From Malachius bipustulatus (taxonomy: Eukaryota; Arthropoda; Insecta; Coleoptera; Melyridae), in assembly GCA_910589415.1 (NCBI GenBank), contig OU342631.1:2108001-2172000 (forward strand): DNA of 64,000 nucleotides, given 5' to 3'. Shown piece by piece: positions 1 to 13,600 of the stretch (its first letter is position 1; the number at the start of each line of letters is the position of its first letter). The position numbers and the translations under genes were made by a program. Under the pieces are notes generated by a model that had not been told where the DNA came from, made no database searches, and saw only the letters and a list, made by a program, of their open reading frames with translations.

Positions 1-600
1 AATCATTTTTTCAAATAGCACCCTGTATATTTTTTATTTCATTATTGGCAAAAAAAAACTACACAAAATCGATGTGCGTGACAAGGGAATTATTTTGAAA
101 AAATGTTTTTTTTAATTATAAAATTCGAAATTTCAAAAGTCATTTTGAATCACTTTTTGCGCGTTTCTTCTGATTTCTCGAATTTTGTGTGATAACTTGT
201 TAATTTTTTAGTGAGCTAAGATTTATTTCATCAATTTATGTCATACAGTTTCGTAGATAACACGGTTTTAGTGAAACTCTGAAAGTGTCAAAAAATTCAT
301 AAAAATCCAAACAACTCAAAAACAATTGAAGATCGATATTATGTTGTTGTACTAAAGTCACTTAATTTTTGATGAGGAACATGAATCCATAAAAAAAACC
401 GCACCGTGTCATTTAAAATAACGAAGTTCGTGTCCACTTCTTCCGGTATAATCGGAAGTGGTGTTGTGCTGAAAATATTTTTAAAAGGTTGAGTTTTTCC
501 TAAAACACAGATACACAAAAAATGGAATTTGTCAAACTGACAGTTTAGCCTGTATAAATGGTATCAGCTCCCAAAGGTTGACCCTGTATAAACGTCCTCA
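1..600. repeat. TE-derived block with CCCTGTATA strings at both sides
   Basis: The block has CACCCTGTATA near 19-29 and GACCCTGTATA near 580-590, the reverse complement of the TATACAGGGTG end seen on many fold-back elements in this window. It also holds a near-palindrome at 434-461 (CCACTTC...GGAAGTGG) shared with several of those elements. Both CCCTGTATA strings point the same way, so this may be two element ends rather than one intact element. No coding sequence is seen. Confidence 0.4.
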
Positions 601-1842
601 CTTTAATGTATTATTTCTGTAACAAACACTAACAACTTTAATATCAGAACTGTAAGTTGCTAAAATATAGGCTTCGTTTCCAGCTAGGTTTAAGTTTCCC
701 AAATTAAAGCTGGTAAGGTTGTCAACAAGATGTTTCATTGAAAAAACAGTGAAATTTTAAAATTATTCAAAATAAGCTTAGATGTTTCTAGATATTCTCT
801 AGATTCTTTATTACCTACCTAGTTATAGTTTCAAACAGTTTCAATAATTTCCATAATTTCCATAATTACCTACAGGAAGTCTAAACTCTTCCGTGAGACC
901 TATAATAATCATTTCAGTGTCTTGCCTATCACTGATAGCTTCTCATTATATTTGCCTGCATAATCTCGAAGAGATTACCCTGGTGATTTTTTTGCGGTTT
1001 TTTACTCATGCATGTATTCATTAAATTTCTTCAATGCATACCTAATTAGCTGTACCTACATCATTGTATGTATAACATTTCTAACATTTCCCTATCTGCT
1101 TTAGCTATACTCCATAGAGTGGCGTAATTACAGAAAGGGAGGGGCGGAAGGGGCATTTGACCCCGGGCCCCATATTCTTTATATATTAGGCCCTTAAGTC
1201 TTTATGTATTACTACTAATCTTTGTAACTGTTATAAAATCGCATTCTATAAATTAATCCAATCCATTATAATAGTTCCGTTGAAAAAATCAATTTATCTA
1301 CGCAAAAATGAAAGTGTCCCACTCCAAAACCTTGCCTGATTTTAATTGGGGGTAACTTTCCATATTGCCAAGAGATTTCAATTTTGTTTTCGCATGCCTT
1401 AAGCCCGATTCTTTATTTTTCTACTTTATTGGAAATAAACTCAAAAAAAACTGGCAAGAAATTTTCTACAGGTTGATATGTGAAGGCGTGCAAAATCACT
1501 CCACAATTTTCGTTCCCGTTTTCCAAATAAAGTTTTCTTGTAAGCTTTGATTAGCAAATTTTGAAGCTTTCTGTCTCATCTCGAGACTTTACAGAGTGAA
1601 TTCAAAAAATTAATTGTTTGCACTTGAAGTGAATAACTTTTTATCTCGCCGAGCGATTTTGGAAATTTAAGCCTCGAATTGATTCTAACACTTCAGGCAA
1701 GAAAATGCAGAGACAAAAATTGACTGAAGAAAAACAGTATAAACAAAATATTGCTGATAAAAAGCTACTCAAATATAAATTTCTCCTGGACACAATTTTT
1801 AGTAGGAAAATTGAATTAAAATCAACTTTTCTCCGAACCGGC
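601..1842. other. AT-rich stretch without recognised gene
   Basis: There is no convincing coding sequence. The only ORF of note (1365-1550) is short, does not begin with ATG and resembles nothing I know. It presumably lies in an intron of, or upstream of, the fasciclin-domain gene that enters from the left. Confidence 0.5.
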
Positions 1843-2179
1843 CTTCATATTTGAACAATTTAAGAATTTTCTTGCTAACACGTGTTAAAAAATGTTGGTA
1901 ATAGTAGCCAAATTACGTCTGCACGTTTTCAGGGAGAATCAACTTACCTGACAATGGTCCGTAACTATCGTGAAGAAAAATTTTAACAATCACTACATAT
2001 CTGGTGATTCGGCTAGTGATTGGTGCAATTTTTGTAATGATGGGTACATAACACTGTCAGGTAAGAAGCAGCGCTGATTCTCCCTTAAAAACGTGCAGAT
2101 GTAATTAATTTGAACGTCGCTATCAAGATTCTTTTATCTCGTGTCAGCAAGAAAATTCTTAAATTGTTCACAAATGAAG
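1843..2179. repeat. Fold-back MITE inserted at the end of a jockey fragment
   Basis: Two arms of roughly 100 bp are inverted copies. The left arm starts CTTCATATTTGAACAATTTA at 1843, and the right arm ends with its near reverse complement at 2179. Further in, TCTGCACGTTTT (about 1917) matches AAAACGTGCAGA (about 2088), and CTTACCTGACA matches TGTCAGGTAAG. No ORF lies inside. The right arm abuts the decayed reverse transcriptase read on the other strand, so it probably disrupts it. Confidence 0.7.
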
Positions 2180-3330
2180 TTACTGATCTCAATCCCAACA
2201 TAATGTTGCCTATCCAGCTTATGATGGTATTAGGGACATCATGATTTAAGGGTGGTCTTGTCAAAGGCCCTCTCAATGTCCAAAAACGTACCAAGAGTAC
2301 TTCTTTTTAATCGATCTTTCTATGCTGCTGACCACTTGATGTAGTGCACACTCAGTGGACCTGCCAGTAATGAAGGCGTATGGGTTTGGGTGAGTTTGAT
2401 TCTTCCCTAATTAGTCTATCGCAGAGACTTTCCAGTGTCTTTAGAGGAAAAGACGTCAAGCTTATTGGACGGAATGATTTGGCCTGTGTATAATTATTGT
2501 TACAACCAGGTGGGGGGATAAATATTACTTTGAGTTCTCTCCAATCTTGGAGTATATATCCCCATGCTAAGCATGCCCTGAAGAGTCTTACTAGGAAGGG
2601 CAGCAGGTACTCCAGGCCCCACTGTAGCAGGGCGGGGTAGATGCCGTCCCATCCTGGGGCCTTGTAGGGGGAGAGAGACTTTATTGCCAGTGCAATTCTG
2701 TTGCTCGGGCAACCACACTCCAGTCCACCTCAGATGGGGCGGGCGGAAGATAAGTCACCGGGTGAGAGGCGATAGGAGCCAGATCGCAGTCTAGGAAATG
2801 GGTGGTTGGGAGCAGCTGAAAGGTTTCTTCCGAGTTAGATGTACAGGTGCCATTTTCTTTGCGGAGAGTCGAGTTGATTCGATCCCGCTGCATAATTCTC
2901 TTCAGGACTTCCTTTGTTTTTGACGGAGGAGTTTTTTGAAGGACCTACCAGCGTCTCAATAGTCTTGCCAGTCCATCTCGCTTTTGCCCTTGTTTGCTTT
3001 GTTGAAAAGTTTCCTCGATATCTTCCTCAAGCGTTCGAGTTCCCTACACCACCATGGAAGTGATGTTTTGGTTTGTTGATTCGACCTCCTGAGTGGGCAG
3101 GCTTTCTCGTAGGCTTGAATTACACCCGAACTGAGCATCCTGGTTTCTTGTTCCAATTGGTCAATTGACTCCAAGCTGCTTGAAGTTTCTTGGTTAGTCA
3201 GGTAATCCCGAAAATGGTGGCGGTATTCATCCCTGTCGGTGAGTCTGGGGTTCCTGAAAAGTTTGTCTTTTATTACAGTGTTCTTTAAGTTGAAGACTAT
3301 ACTTCGGTGATCTGGCATTGTAGCCGCCTT
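2180..3330 (-). mobile_element. Jockey-type non-LTR retrotransposon (LINE) fragment, endonuclease tail to reverse transcriptase
   Basis: Read on the minus strand from 3318, the first ORF (2956-3318) starts with MPDHRSIVF, matching the end of the endonuclease domain (the SDHR/SDHK motif) and the linker that follows in jockey elements. Further on, in other frames, come YKAPGWDGIYPALLQ (about 2620-2665), FRPISL (about 2440-2465) and FLDIERAFDK (about 2255-2290), which are reverse-transcriptase motifs up to palm motif A with its first catalytic Asp. The YxDD motif and C-terminus are missing because the fragment ends at the fold-back element at 2179. Frameshifts and stops show that it is dead. The GC content is clearly above the surroundings. 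Confidence 0.85.
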
Positions 3331-6300
3331 AAATATATTGCAGTCACGTAAGAGTGAAGATACCTAGTAAGATACGCGTGATGTCCACCCGTGATTGTGC
3401 GCGGGTAGTGACAAAAGTCGGCTCTGTTCCTTGGCTAAGTATCTGCAAACTAGTATGGTTATTATAAGATATTCGAGCAATTCTTTTCACAAACCCCATA
3501 ATAGTTATCATATTCCTTGTTCATTTTGGGTCTTCATATTTCGTTTTTTGTTATACAAATTCTGCAAATACTTTTTTAGCAGGAGTTAATGATGTAGGTA
3601 CTAGATTTCATGTAAACAATCTAACGCTCAAGATCAGTATCTACTTATGAGAAACAAGCACATAAGCAAATTACACGCAAGCAGATAATTTCTCTTTGGT
3701 TATTAGTTCTACGTTTCCAGAAACTTTTTGCAGGAATCAAATTTCCTGCTTGTAATGAGAAGTTTATAATGAGATACTTCCCCATATGCTTGCAACCTTC
3801 TGTCGGACCCTGTATGAAAGTATTCGTGATGGTTCCTACAGGACGAAATCCTCAATTCAGGAGAAACCCAATATAATAATAAATAAGAATGTGAATTTCT
3901 GACTTAAGTGCCTCAACTTTATAGCGTCAACTAAATAAAAATTCGACACAACCAACCATGTGTGTTCAGCGTTCATAACTTTCAGATGGTCAGATGGTTA
4001 AAGGAATGGATTCAGCTCAGTGATAAAATATCTGTTCCCACTGGTAATACATTATTTCGTTCCTACTTAGTATATAAATATCGTTAAAAAAAGAGTAGGA
4101 TTTGAAAGTTTCGCCAGTAGGTACCAGCTAAAGTTATTCCACAACTTAAATAAAAACGTCGAACTGTCAGGACGATTATTATAATTGCGGCTGCATGAAA
4201 CGATAACCTTCATTACGCTGTTGTAACGTTTTATAATATAAACAAAAACAAAGACCGATTCAGACGACCTGCGAAGAAATTCCGCCGTTTCCTTGGAAGA
4301 AAGTAAAAGCTGCGTTCATAATGGTCGATCCGTCTACATGGAGATGCAGCAGAGAGTCATGCTCTGGTTACATCTTCATTGTCCTATAACATAATGCAGG
4401 TTCAAGACCGCGATAAAGCCATTAGACCAAACTCATGTCTCATGATCTCCTCTTAACAGTAAAATCATTAATTAGTTATGGTAGGCACTCATTACCTTAA
4501 ACTGCATTCATGAAGAACGAGAGTGAGTTTAATAAAAAAATAAACAAAGATTTCATAAATACGAGTATTCTAAGTAGATTTTAAAGTTTTAATCTGCTTG
4601 TAATACTGATATCATTTGGGAATTGAGCCTCTATTTAATGGAAGGTGTTCGCCATAATATCAGATAAAGATCGGAAGTAGTCACTTTCTTTAGATATTTT
4701 TCAGTTTATCAACAAACCCCATGTTATATAGTAAATACCACGTTTTCCATAATAACATTACGACGTTAGTAAACTATAAGCAGTGACCCCACGGCACTTG
4801 GCATGCCATTGAATCTAACCTATAAATAAGCAGTCAAAAACTATTATTAATTAGATTCAAATAAGACTGAAAAATCGACATTAGAACGTCTGCCGGCGTT
4901 CTAATAATTTAACTCACTGTAATTACCTTATTGGCTCTACCACAAATAAAACCGCATTAATTATTTGAGTCGTCAATGCTAACCAGATATAAAGTGCCAT
5001 AATACCTTTTGAGAAAGCCTTCTTTCATAAAACAATCCTTTAAATTTTAATCAAAATGTTTTGATGATATTATGTACAGTTTTCTTTGTATGACTGAGTA
5101 AAATGTCAAACGTGATAGGGATAATAGTTTTTCATTCGAATCTTCTCTGAGCTGTTATTGTCGATACGTTAAATGAGGCTTTGTCACTTATTAGTCCAAT
5201 TATATTAAACTGGCAAATGCCTCGGTAAGTAAGTCATAATGAGTATTCTACTTCTTCTATCTCTTTGAATGTGTAAGTAAGTAGTAATTAAATTTAATAG
5301 TCTCACGAGGATATTACATAAATATTTCAATCAATGACAAAGTGTTGAGAGGCATCTTCTTGCCAGCTTCGTTATACAAACAATGCTTTTACATCAAGAG
5401 TGATCTGTAACCCGTAATAATAGTGAACAAAATATAATTATGATAGCTTTTCATTATGTAAGGGAAAAACGACTTATTTTCCCTTGAACTGCCAGACTTT
5501 TGGTTTATGATATTAATTATGCCCATTCAATGAAGATTCCAAAATTTCTCCAATCATATTTTCCTGAAATCCCTTTTGATACAATTCAGACTCGATCACT
5601 TTATCAAAAAATAAATTAAATTTAGATGGATTTTTCATAAGAAGGAAATTGATCACGTTCCGCGTTTTTTGCAAAAAAAAAATAAAATACTGCAGAATAA
5701 TTTGTTACCTATTATGGATACCTACGACGCAATAGAAAATGCCATTTCATTTGTCATCATTGAATGGGATGGTCAATCGTTATAGCTGGAACTTTTGTGA
5801 AAAAAATTTGTGAGTCTCTGGCAGTGGAACGGTTATTTCGAAGTCATTTTGGCCACAAGAGTTTCTGGCAGCAAAAGTATATGAAGACTACAGGGGAAAA
5901 ACGATTATGCCACTCGAAGATAAAAAATAAGTTATACATGCTTTCTTATAGATTCGTATACCTACTTTTCAACGTGGTATACTTGAAATCAAATTAATAA
6001 AGCTCTAAGTCCACTAAAACCTCGTGTTTAGGTTCTCCGTAGTAAGGACAAACGATCCAAGTCCAGGTTGTCGCATGAAGAATCGATCTTCTAAGTCCTT
6101 AAAAATAATATTATAGAATAAAATGGTAAAAACTCATGTAAATATTCAAGCAATGAAGCTATTACATGGAAGATTAAAAAAAAATCTTCCCACACCCAAT
6201 ATCACCACAAACACTGTCTGGCTCATCTTTGTTAATTTCTATATTCATGTCGTATTGTCTACCGTCTTTTATGAATGCCCTCAGACGATTGCAAAAAAAG

Positions 6301-7616
6301 GAACAGACGATGTTATGTTATTTTTATATCGTTTTGTCTTCAAAATTTCAGATCCAAATTGTAGTGTAACCTACCTTTCAAAATGGAGATCCTGCGTCAT
6401 GCGCAGCAAATTCAGTAATGTGACCCCCTTAAACTGAATGATTGAAAAGAAGAACCTCTTTGACGTTTGAAATGTCAACTTGTCTGTCATGAATGACTGT
6501 TTGAATTCCCGCTCTGAATGCTTGATTTTAATTTGAGGTTATCCCGCCCTGAAGTCATGGATGTTTGAATTTTAGATTATCTCGCCCTGATTTCAAATAA
6601 AATGGCCAACATTACTTACTGTTCGTGATCGTGATTTTACCTGGGCTCGTGTTCGTCTAGTTTTCACCTTGTTTGGACCTTCCGTTGTGTTCGTAGTAAC
6701 TTTACCTTGTTATTGGTTCTTTTATACACAGACATGAAGCAAAAGGTGGGAGATTTGAGATTAATGAAACAAATTAATTCTAAAAACACCTACTTTATTC
6801 TAAGAGAAACCTAACAGTGCCAATTACGCTCCCTGGGACTCCCGAGTAAAAGAGCGTGACCGAGAAAACCTCGATCTTTATCCCGAAATGAAAAGAATCA
6901 ACGGTGGTTTTGAAAAGCGTAGATCAATCGTCTCGACAACTGTCACCAAACCAATGAACCCTCTTTCATACTGAAACAACCCCACCCCTTCCCTAGCACA
7001 TTCGCGCGAATCATTTTAAACAGAAGCATTGCCACAGAAATCTAGGTCTTCAAGATAACCATGGAAATGGGTTTTGTTAGTATGACAGTGTAACGAGGTC
7101 CGGTTAAGGAGACTACCCGCCTAGAGTTGGAGGAGCCTCTGTCCGAGGTCCGATGGTTAGGATTCAACCCGTTGGCTGTTTAAATGGCTCCTCTGGCAAG
7201 GACGAAAATGTTAGTTAGATTCACATAAGGCCCATACATTCGTAGTTCAATAGATCGGTAAACAATTGAATCGGTCATAAGAAAAAGGTCCCATAATTGA
7301 AAAATCAAAATTTACAGGAGAGACAAAAAAACTGAATTGAATGTGACAAACTAAATTTTATACCAGAAAGAATTATTCTTTAAAATCTTCAACACATTTT
7401 CATATACCTAACGTAAATATACATTCCATAAATTTCAAGATTTCATGAAAAGTAAAATTCTCACAAGTAAACTTTGTCACATTCTAATTATTTTAATCCA
7501 CTAATTAACCAATTTACTTGCTTAACCATATAATTCATGTCATCATCACATCAAAACAATTAACACCTTAAATTACCCATGTGAACAATCGCCATGCAAT
7601 GTTTTTTTTATTACAG
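3331..7616. other. Intron or flank of the fasciclin-domain gene, no recognised gene
   Basis: This is mostly AT-rich unique-looking sequence. A GC-richer block at about 6730-7210 looks unlike its surroundings and may be an old LTR or other TE piece, but I cannot identify it. ORFs at 5764-5997 and 6123-6437 show no family features. No upstream FAS1 exon was recognised here, so the preceding exon probably lies to the left of the window. Confidence 0.45.
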
Positions 7617-10600
7617 GTAACAACAATAAATGGAGCCAAGATCTTGGAAGACAAAAGAGACATCGAAATTCCTCAAGGTACGGCCCATGCGATCGACAGG
7701 GTGATGTTCCCACTTCCAGTTGGCGATATCGTCCAGACGCTCCAGTCTGACAGGGAAAGGCGTTTTACGAGCTTCCTCAGGGCGATCTTTGCTTCAGGAA
7801 TGGCAGAGACGCTTCAAGGTACATATTGACTTAAGATACCTACCTATTTATAATACAGTGTAGTTTGTCTCAGCTTATTGGCTTATATTTTTATCAGGTT
7901 AATTATTAGTACCTATACAGAGTGTTCATTTAAGAAAGAAAATTGCCGAGACAAGTTAATTTTTTTTTGAAGGGGGACACTTTTTGACGTACAGCTGACA
8001 TGTGCATCGCTCACCCTCTCGCCCCCATCAACTACCACCAAAAAATCTTAAATGGAATGATCCACCTTGTGATACCCCAGTTTAAGGGATTTTTCATCAC
8101 TGATTCCAGTGCATTTATTTTTCGTTTGAATGCTTTTTTAGAGGAAATGAGAGTCTATATTCTGTCATAATATTATGTGAGATTCAAAGAAAATGCTGAA
8201 TTTTTGGAATAAATCACAATCCAGTAGGTATATAATAATTCAAAAATACAAACCATTTTCAACTGTTTTCAACTTCCGCAGTGATTAGTGAATTGTAATT
8301 TCTTCCAATAGTTCAGTCTTTTCTTTGAATCTCTTATAATGCATGAATTCATGACTTTGTACCTGATTATTTTTCAATTTTCTTATTTAAGATATGAATC
8401 TCTCTTGTCGCGGTGTGTAAAAGATGAAAGTTACGCTGTCTAATATGTTATAGAAAATGTTATACCTACCTAGATAGTTTTAAGGCATCAAGACTTCACA
8501 TTTACCTACTTTACATTTCACTTCTCAATTTAGGAGCTGCAAAGTTTTATGTAACCGAATTCACATAGTTTACCAAATGCAAAATCTAATGTCCTAATTT
8601 CTGAGGTACCTACCTAACCTACACTGGACTGGCACTTTAAAATAAACTTGTTTAATTAAAAATCACATTTTCAATCAAATCAATCAAGCCTGGGACATTA
8701 TTATGAAGCATTATGATGTTAATTTAGTGCTTACTAATAAAAGGTACCTACATTTAAGCTAATTAAATTAATCTACTGAAACGTACTGAAATAAATCATT
8801 AATATGATGCCTATAAAATGTTTGCATAGATCACATCAGTAATTTAGGATTTACGTTTCATTATGTAATCATGTGGATTATTTTTACCTATTTATTTTTT
8901 GACAGGCACTAAGACATTCACTCTTTTCGCCCCAACTGATCGTGCTTTCACTGCATTATCAACGGAAGATCTCCGCAGGACTGTCACCGATAAAACGTTG
9001 GCGAGGGAGCTAGTGCTTCGTCATATGGTGCAAGGAACGCTATATACGAATGGTATGAGATATTACCAGCTCAAAGATACATTACAACAGGACAAGCAGA
9101 TTACGCTTAGCAAACAAACAGGTAAATTATTATAAAATACATTTTTTTTAATTCTTAAAAAAAATCACTCTACCATCAAAAACTTTCTAGAATTCAATCG
9201 CCAATCTTTCATAAAGTGGTTCAGCTACAAGGCAAAGCTATTTCTAGAATTTTCTCGGAGGTAGCGGTTGGCCGAATTAATGATTTCTGAAAAGCGTGAA
9301 CAACTTGAGCGATCTACAGATAATTTAGAATTTAACAAATAACACCCAAGGACTTGCGCAAGATACAATCTTGCCGGCTTGTGGGAGAAACCAGTGGCCG
9401 CTCTCATACCCCTTACAAAAATTCACTTACTTTCAAAATTTTCTAGAACTTGATCGTCTTTCACAAAATCGGCGAGCGTCAAGCCGATTTGTGATGTACA
9501 TACATGATATATTTCTATCATGTGAGCAAATGAAAACATAATTTAAGTAGGAATTGGGAAATTTTCATTTCTGAGATAATTGCATCTGTCAATATCTAAA
9601 GTGTTGTTTACAGTTTTACAGATTTAATGTCACCGATAGAATGTTTTCGTAAACATCGATTGGCCGCGCAAAGTAATACTTTTTGACCAATTATTATACT
9701 GCTTAAATTCCGCACCATATTACAGCCGTTTGGCAGCCATCATCTCCTTGGCATTAAAAGCGTGGCTCGGCATGGACACGTCATCCGGGCACTACACTGT
9801 GATGTGGTGGCTATAATTTCATTGTACCAATCTTCCACTTAAGTGCCGGCCGAAACACGACCGTAATTTGGTGTGATGATGTGTGTCCCAGCCTTTAATT
9901 GAAGAAACGAGAATCAATGCGCTGCGTCCATTCTGCTTAAAAACCTAACTCTATTATGTATAACGACCTATTGCGTCGGTTATTTATTTAACTCGGTCTA
10001 GGACTTTTGATATTTCACTTGTTTAGAATTTTTCCTTCTGCATTACAAGTGATGGGGAAATAAATACAAAGGCACAAAAAAAATTAAAATACGAGTACAT
10101 ATACAATTTATTACGACTTGTTTATAGACAAAGTTGATAAAGTAATAACAAGGATATTGTTTAAAGTAATTTATATGTAGCGCCCCGGGCTCAAGCCTTC
10201 GCAATGCGATTGCTCTGGCTGTCATACAGCAACTGCAAAGGTGGATCAAGTGGTGGCGCTGGTATCGACACCTTAACGCTATAGAGATGAGAAGCTATTA
10301 CTATTTCATTTTTTCAATTCTCAGTGTACTTCTAAATACCAAATAATGTAATCTTGTTATGATCTAAGAGCTATAAAAATTAAACAATAATAATAAAATA
10401 ACTCTAATTCGCACGGTCTGGATGTACTCACTACGTCAATTTCAGATAATGACAAGGATGATGCGTCAGTTCTTGAAATCGGGTTAGGGATGGCGACTCA
10501 CTATACGTCGACCGAGGGTCAGTGAATAATAAATGACTTAAAACTTATTAATCAACGCAAGACCAGACCAAAGAGGATAATAATAATAGTCCGATATTTT

Positions 10601-13600
10601 GCTCATGAACCACTATGAATACTCTCTGAGTCAGACAGCACTTTATAGAGGGTGGATGGTCGGTATCTACCTTAGACGACGTTTACGGAAAACGAGACAG
10701 GCTTTTTCTGAAAATTTGGTCACTACTTGAATAATTGACTGCTTCATCTTTCTAAAATATTTTTAGATTTCTGGAACTTCCGGTTCTATCGGAAATGTCT
10801 ACCACCTTGGTATTTCACCGTTTATTTTACGGAAACATTGCCGTTTTCCAACATCTTGAGCATTTTTCTTCATCTTGAGGTAAGAACACAAGAAATGGCA
10901 ACACAACGTTTGCCGGGTCAGCTAGTTTACTATAAACGTCTAAGGTACCATCGAATGTGAATCATCATATTATAGGTACCTATACAGGGTGTCCGGTAAG
11001 TACCTCCTAATCTCTCGGGAGCATACAGGGGAGGTCAAAATAAACCTAGTCTGTCATAAAAAAACATACCTAAAGTGTCCCCAAACTGAGATATGGAGCC
11101 CTAAAAGGGTGCCCCGCAATTTACTTTTTTGGCTCTAACTTTTGAACCGACCTGTATAATTGGATGGAATTTAAACACTTTATAGAGGCCACAGAGAGCC
11201 ATCAGGCCATATTAAAGTCGATGTTTGACGTCGTCAGGGAAGTCAGGAACGAACTTACCATCATACTCATTGAGTCAAAATTTTGACAGGTGTCACTTTA
11301 CAGAGCTAAAAACTATTTTTTTGAATAGTCTAATACTTCATCTTTAAAAAAGGTGCTCTTAATTTATTTCGGTAAAACTGACGGTTTTCGAGATAAATCG
11401 GTTTTTAGGTATGCGAAACACTGAAAAGTTACTAATGCAAAACACAAACAGGTAAAAATCAGGTTCTTGTTGATAAACCTACCTACCTAATGGATTGCTA
11501 TTATTGACGGAACTTGATCAAAATTCGCATAAAAGTCGATTTATCTTGAGAACCGCTAGTTTTATCGAAATAAGTTAAGAGTACCTTTTGTGAAGATGAA
11601 TGACTAGCGTATTTAAAAAATAAGTTTTCAGCTCTGTGAAATGACACCTGTCAAAACTTTGACACAATGAGTGTGGTGATAAGTCCGTTCCTGACTTCCT
11701 TTAGGACGTCAAACATCCACTCTGATACGGCTTGATGAGTCTTTATGGCCTCTATAAAAAAATTAAAATTTCATCAAATTATACATGTTGGTTCAAAAGT
11801 TAGAGCCAAAAAAGTCAATCTTAGGGTACCATTTTGGGGCTCTGTATCTCCGTTTAGGGACACTTTAGGAATGTTTTTTTTATGACAGACTAGGTTTATT
11901 TTGACCTCCCCTGTATGCTACCGAGAGATTAGGAGGTACTTACCGGACACCCTGTATAAAAAATATCAGATAAATATTATAATACTATTACTTATGTTAT
12001 TTTCATTTTACTATTAAATTGTACCCCAACACCGAATTCAGATCATACTCACCGCCCAGTGAGTGAGTCGTTCGGTATACAAGCAAGAGGCATCCTCAGA
12101 CCATGAAGATAGTAATCTGATTGTTGCAAGAAGACTAACGGATGCATTAATCGGTGATTACGTTAACTAAACTGAAATTAATTTTCAATTTGCATCTATC
12201 TGTAATATATCCCTAGATCGTCGTCGGTGATTATGAACGATAACAATAACTATAACAATTGTATGATTCTTTCCAAGTCTTCTCCTCGGACACTTGTTTC
12301 TTATAAGTCCTCTAGTTTTTTCAGATTTTTTTTTAGAATACTGACAAAAGCCCACGAATAATAAATGATTCTACGCCAGTTATGAATTTAATATTACATA
12401 GCTCTTTCTCTTTTGATTTATAAAAGATCCTCTTTTGATAACTCTACATTGATTATTGCGTAATTGATTGGTCATCTGACCTAGCACCTAGGGCTTCAGG
12501 ATACAAGTTCCGGGTTCCATTGATTGTTTCTTTGGATAAATCGTGTGAGATATCTTAATTCAAAACTCCTTTTACTTATAGCAGAGCATAAACGTGATTC
12601 AAGTGAAATCCTTTCTCTAGTGATTATTATTTTTTGTCCTAAATATTGCACAATTATTGGTGTTCGTTATTTTATTGAAACAAAAATTATAAAAAATTAA
12701 GCTACTTCTTGTGTAAGCTTTCAGTTTAGTATCATCCTTAAAAGCATGCTATTCTGAGTATGTAGAATAAATTTTATCAACAAAAATCGTTTTGTGTTTA
12801 ATTATGAATCGCGAGAAAATGTGCTTTTTCGGTAATATTGATTACTTAAACCAATTATTTCTTTACTGAGCCACAATTAAATTATTATCTCAAGATAAAG
12901 TATTTTCATCTTATGATAAATGTATGGGTAATGGTCTGCTTACTTTAAAATTTAGTCACACCTGATTATTTGACAGGTGTACTTAATCCATATAATATAG
13001 CAACAATCAACAAATTAGGCGTTTTGTTTCTCCCGAGATAATTGCAAAAATACACCGCTAATAATCCATCTTAATTAATGTCAAACGTAAGGAGTTTGAA
13101 CCAGCAATAGAAAGTAAATGTCTTTCATGCAGGCAACGCGAGAAAGTTTTCAGTTCGTCCGATTGTTGATGTCGCGGCATCACAAATTGAGAGAAGAGCT
13201 GATCCTGCACGTATTTCTCGATTTCTGCAGATGATGATGCCATCATATAGGTACGTATATCTTGGAAGAAAGTGAAAATCGCCGAACGCCTACAGGCCAG
13301 TGATACATTGGAATTTGCAAGAATGAAATTCGAACGATTATGGTGTAGGTCGGAGGTGAAATCCGGTCAGCCGGTGATTTTATCTTCGTGTTGGATGACC
13401 TTTAATTTATAATCGTCTAAATTCCCTTATAAAATCCTAAGCGTTTACATTAATGAATAGATTTCAAATTTCTAAAATACACCTATTAACAATTTTCACT
13501 ATTATAGTGACCTACGAAAAAAAATTAGATACGGTCATGCGATGAGATCCTGTTCCACTATATCGAAGAACTTGCCCTGACGACATAAATTTAAATTATA

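Noticed and set aside
6123..6437. 104-codon ORF starting with ATG
   Set aside because: No recognisable domain, composition as expected by chance, no splice or UTR context.
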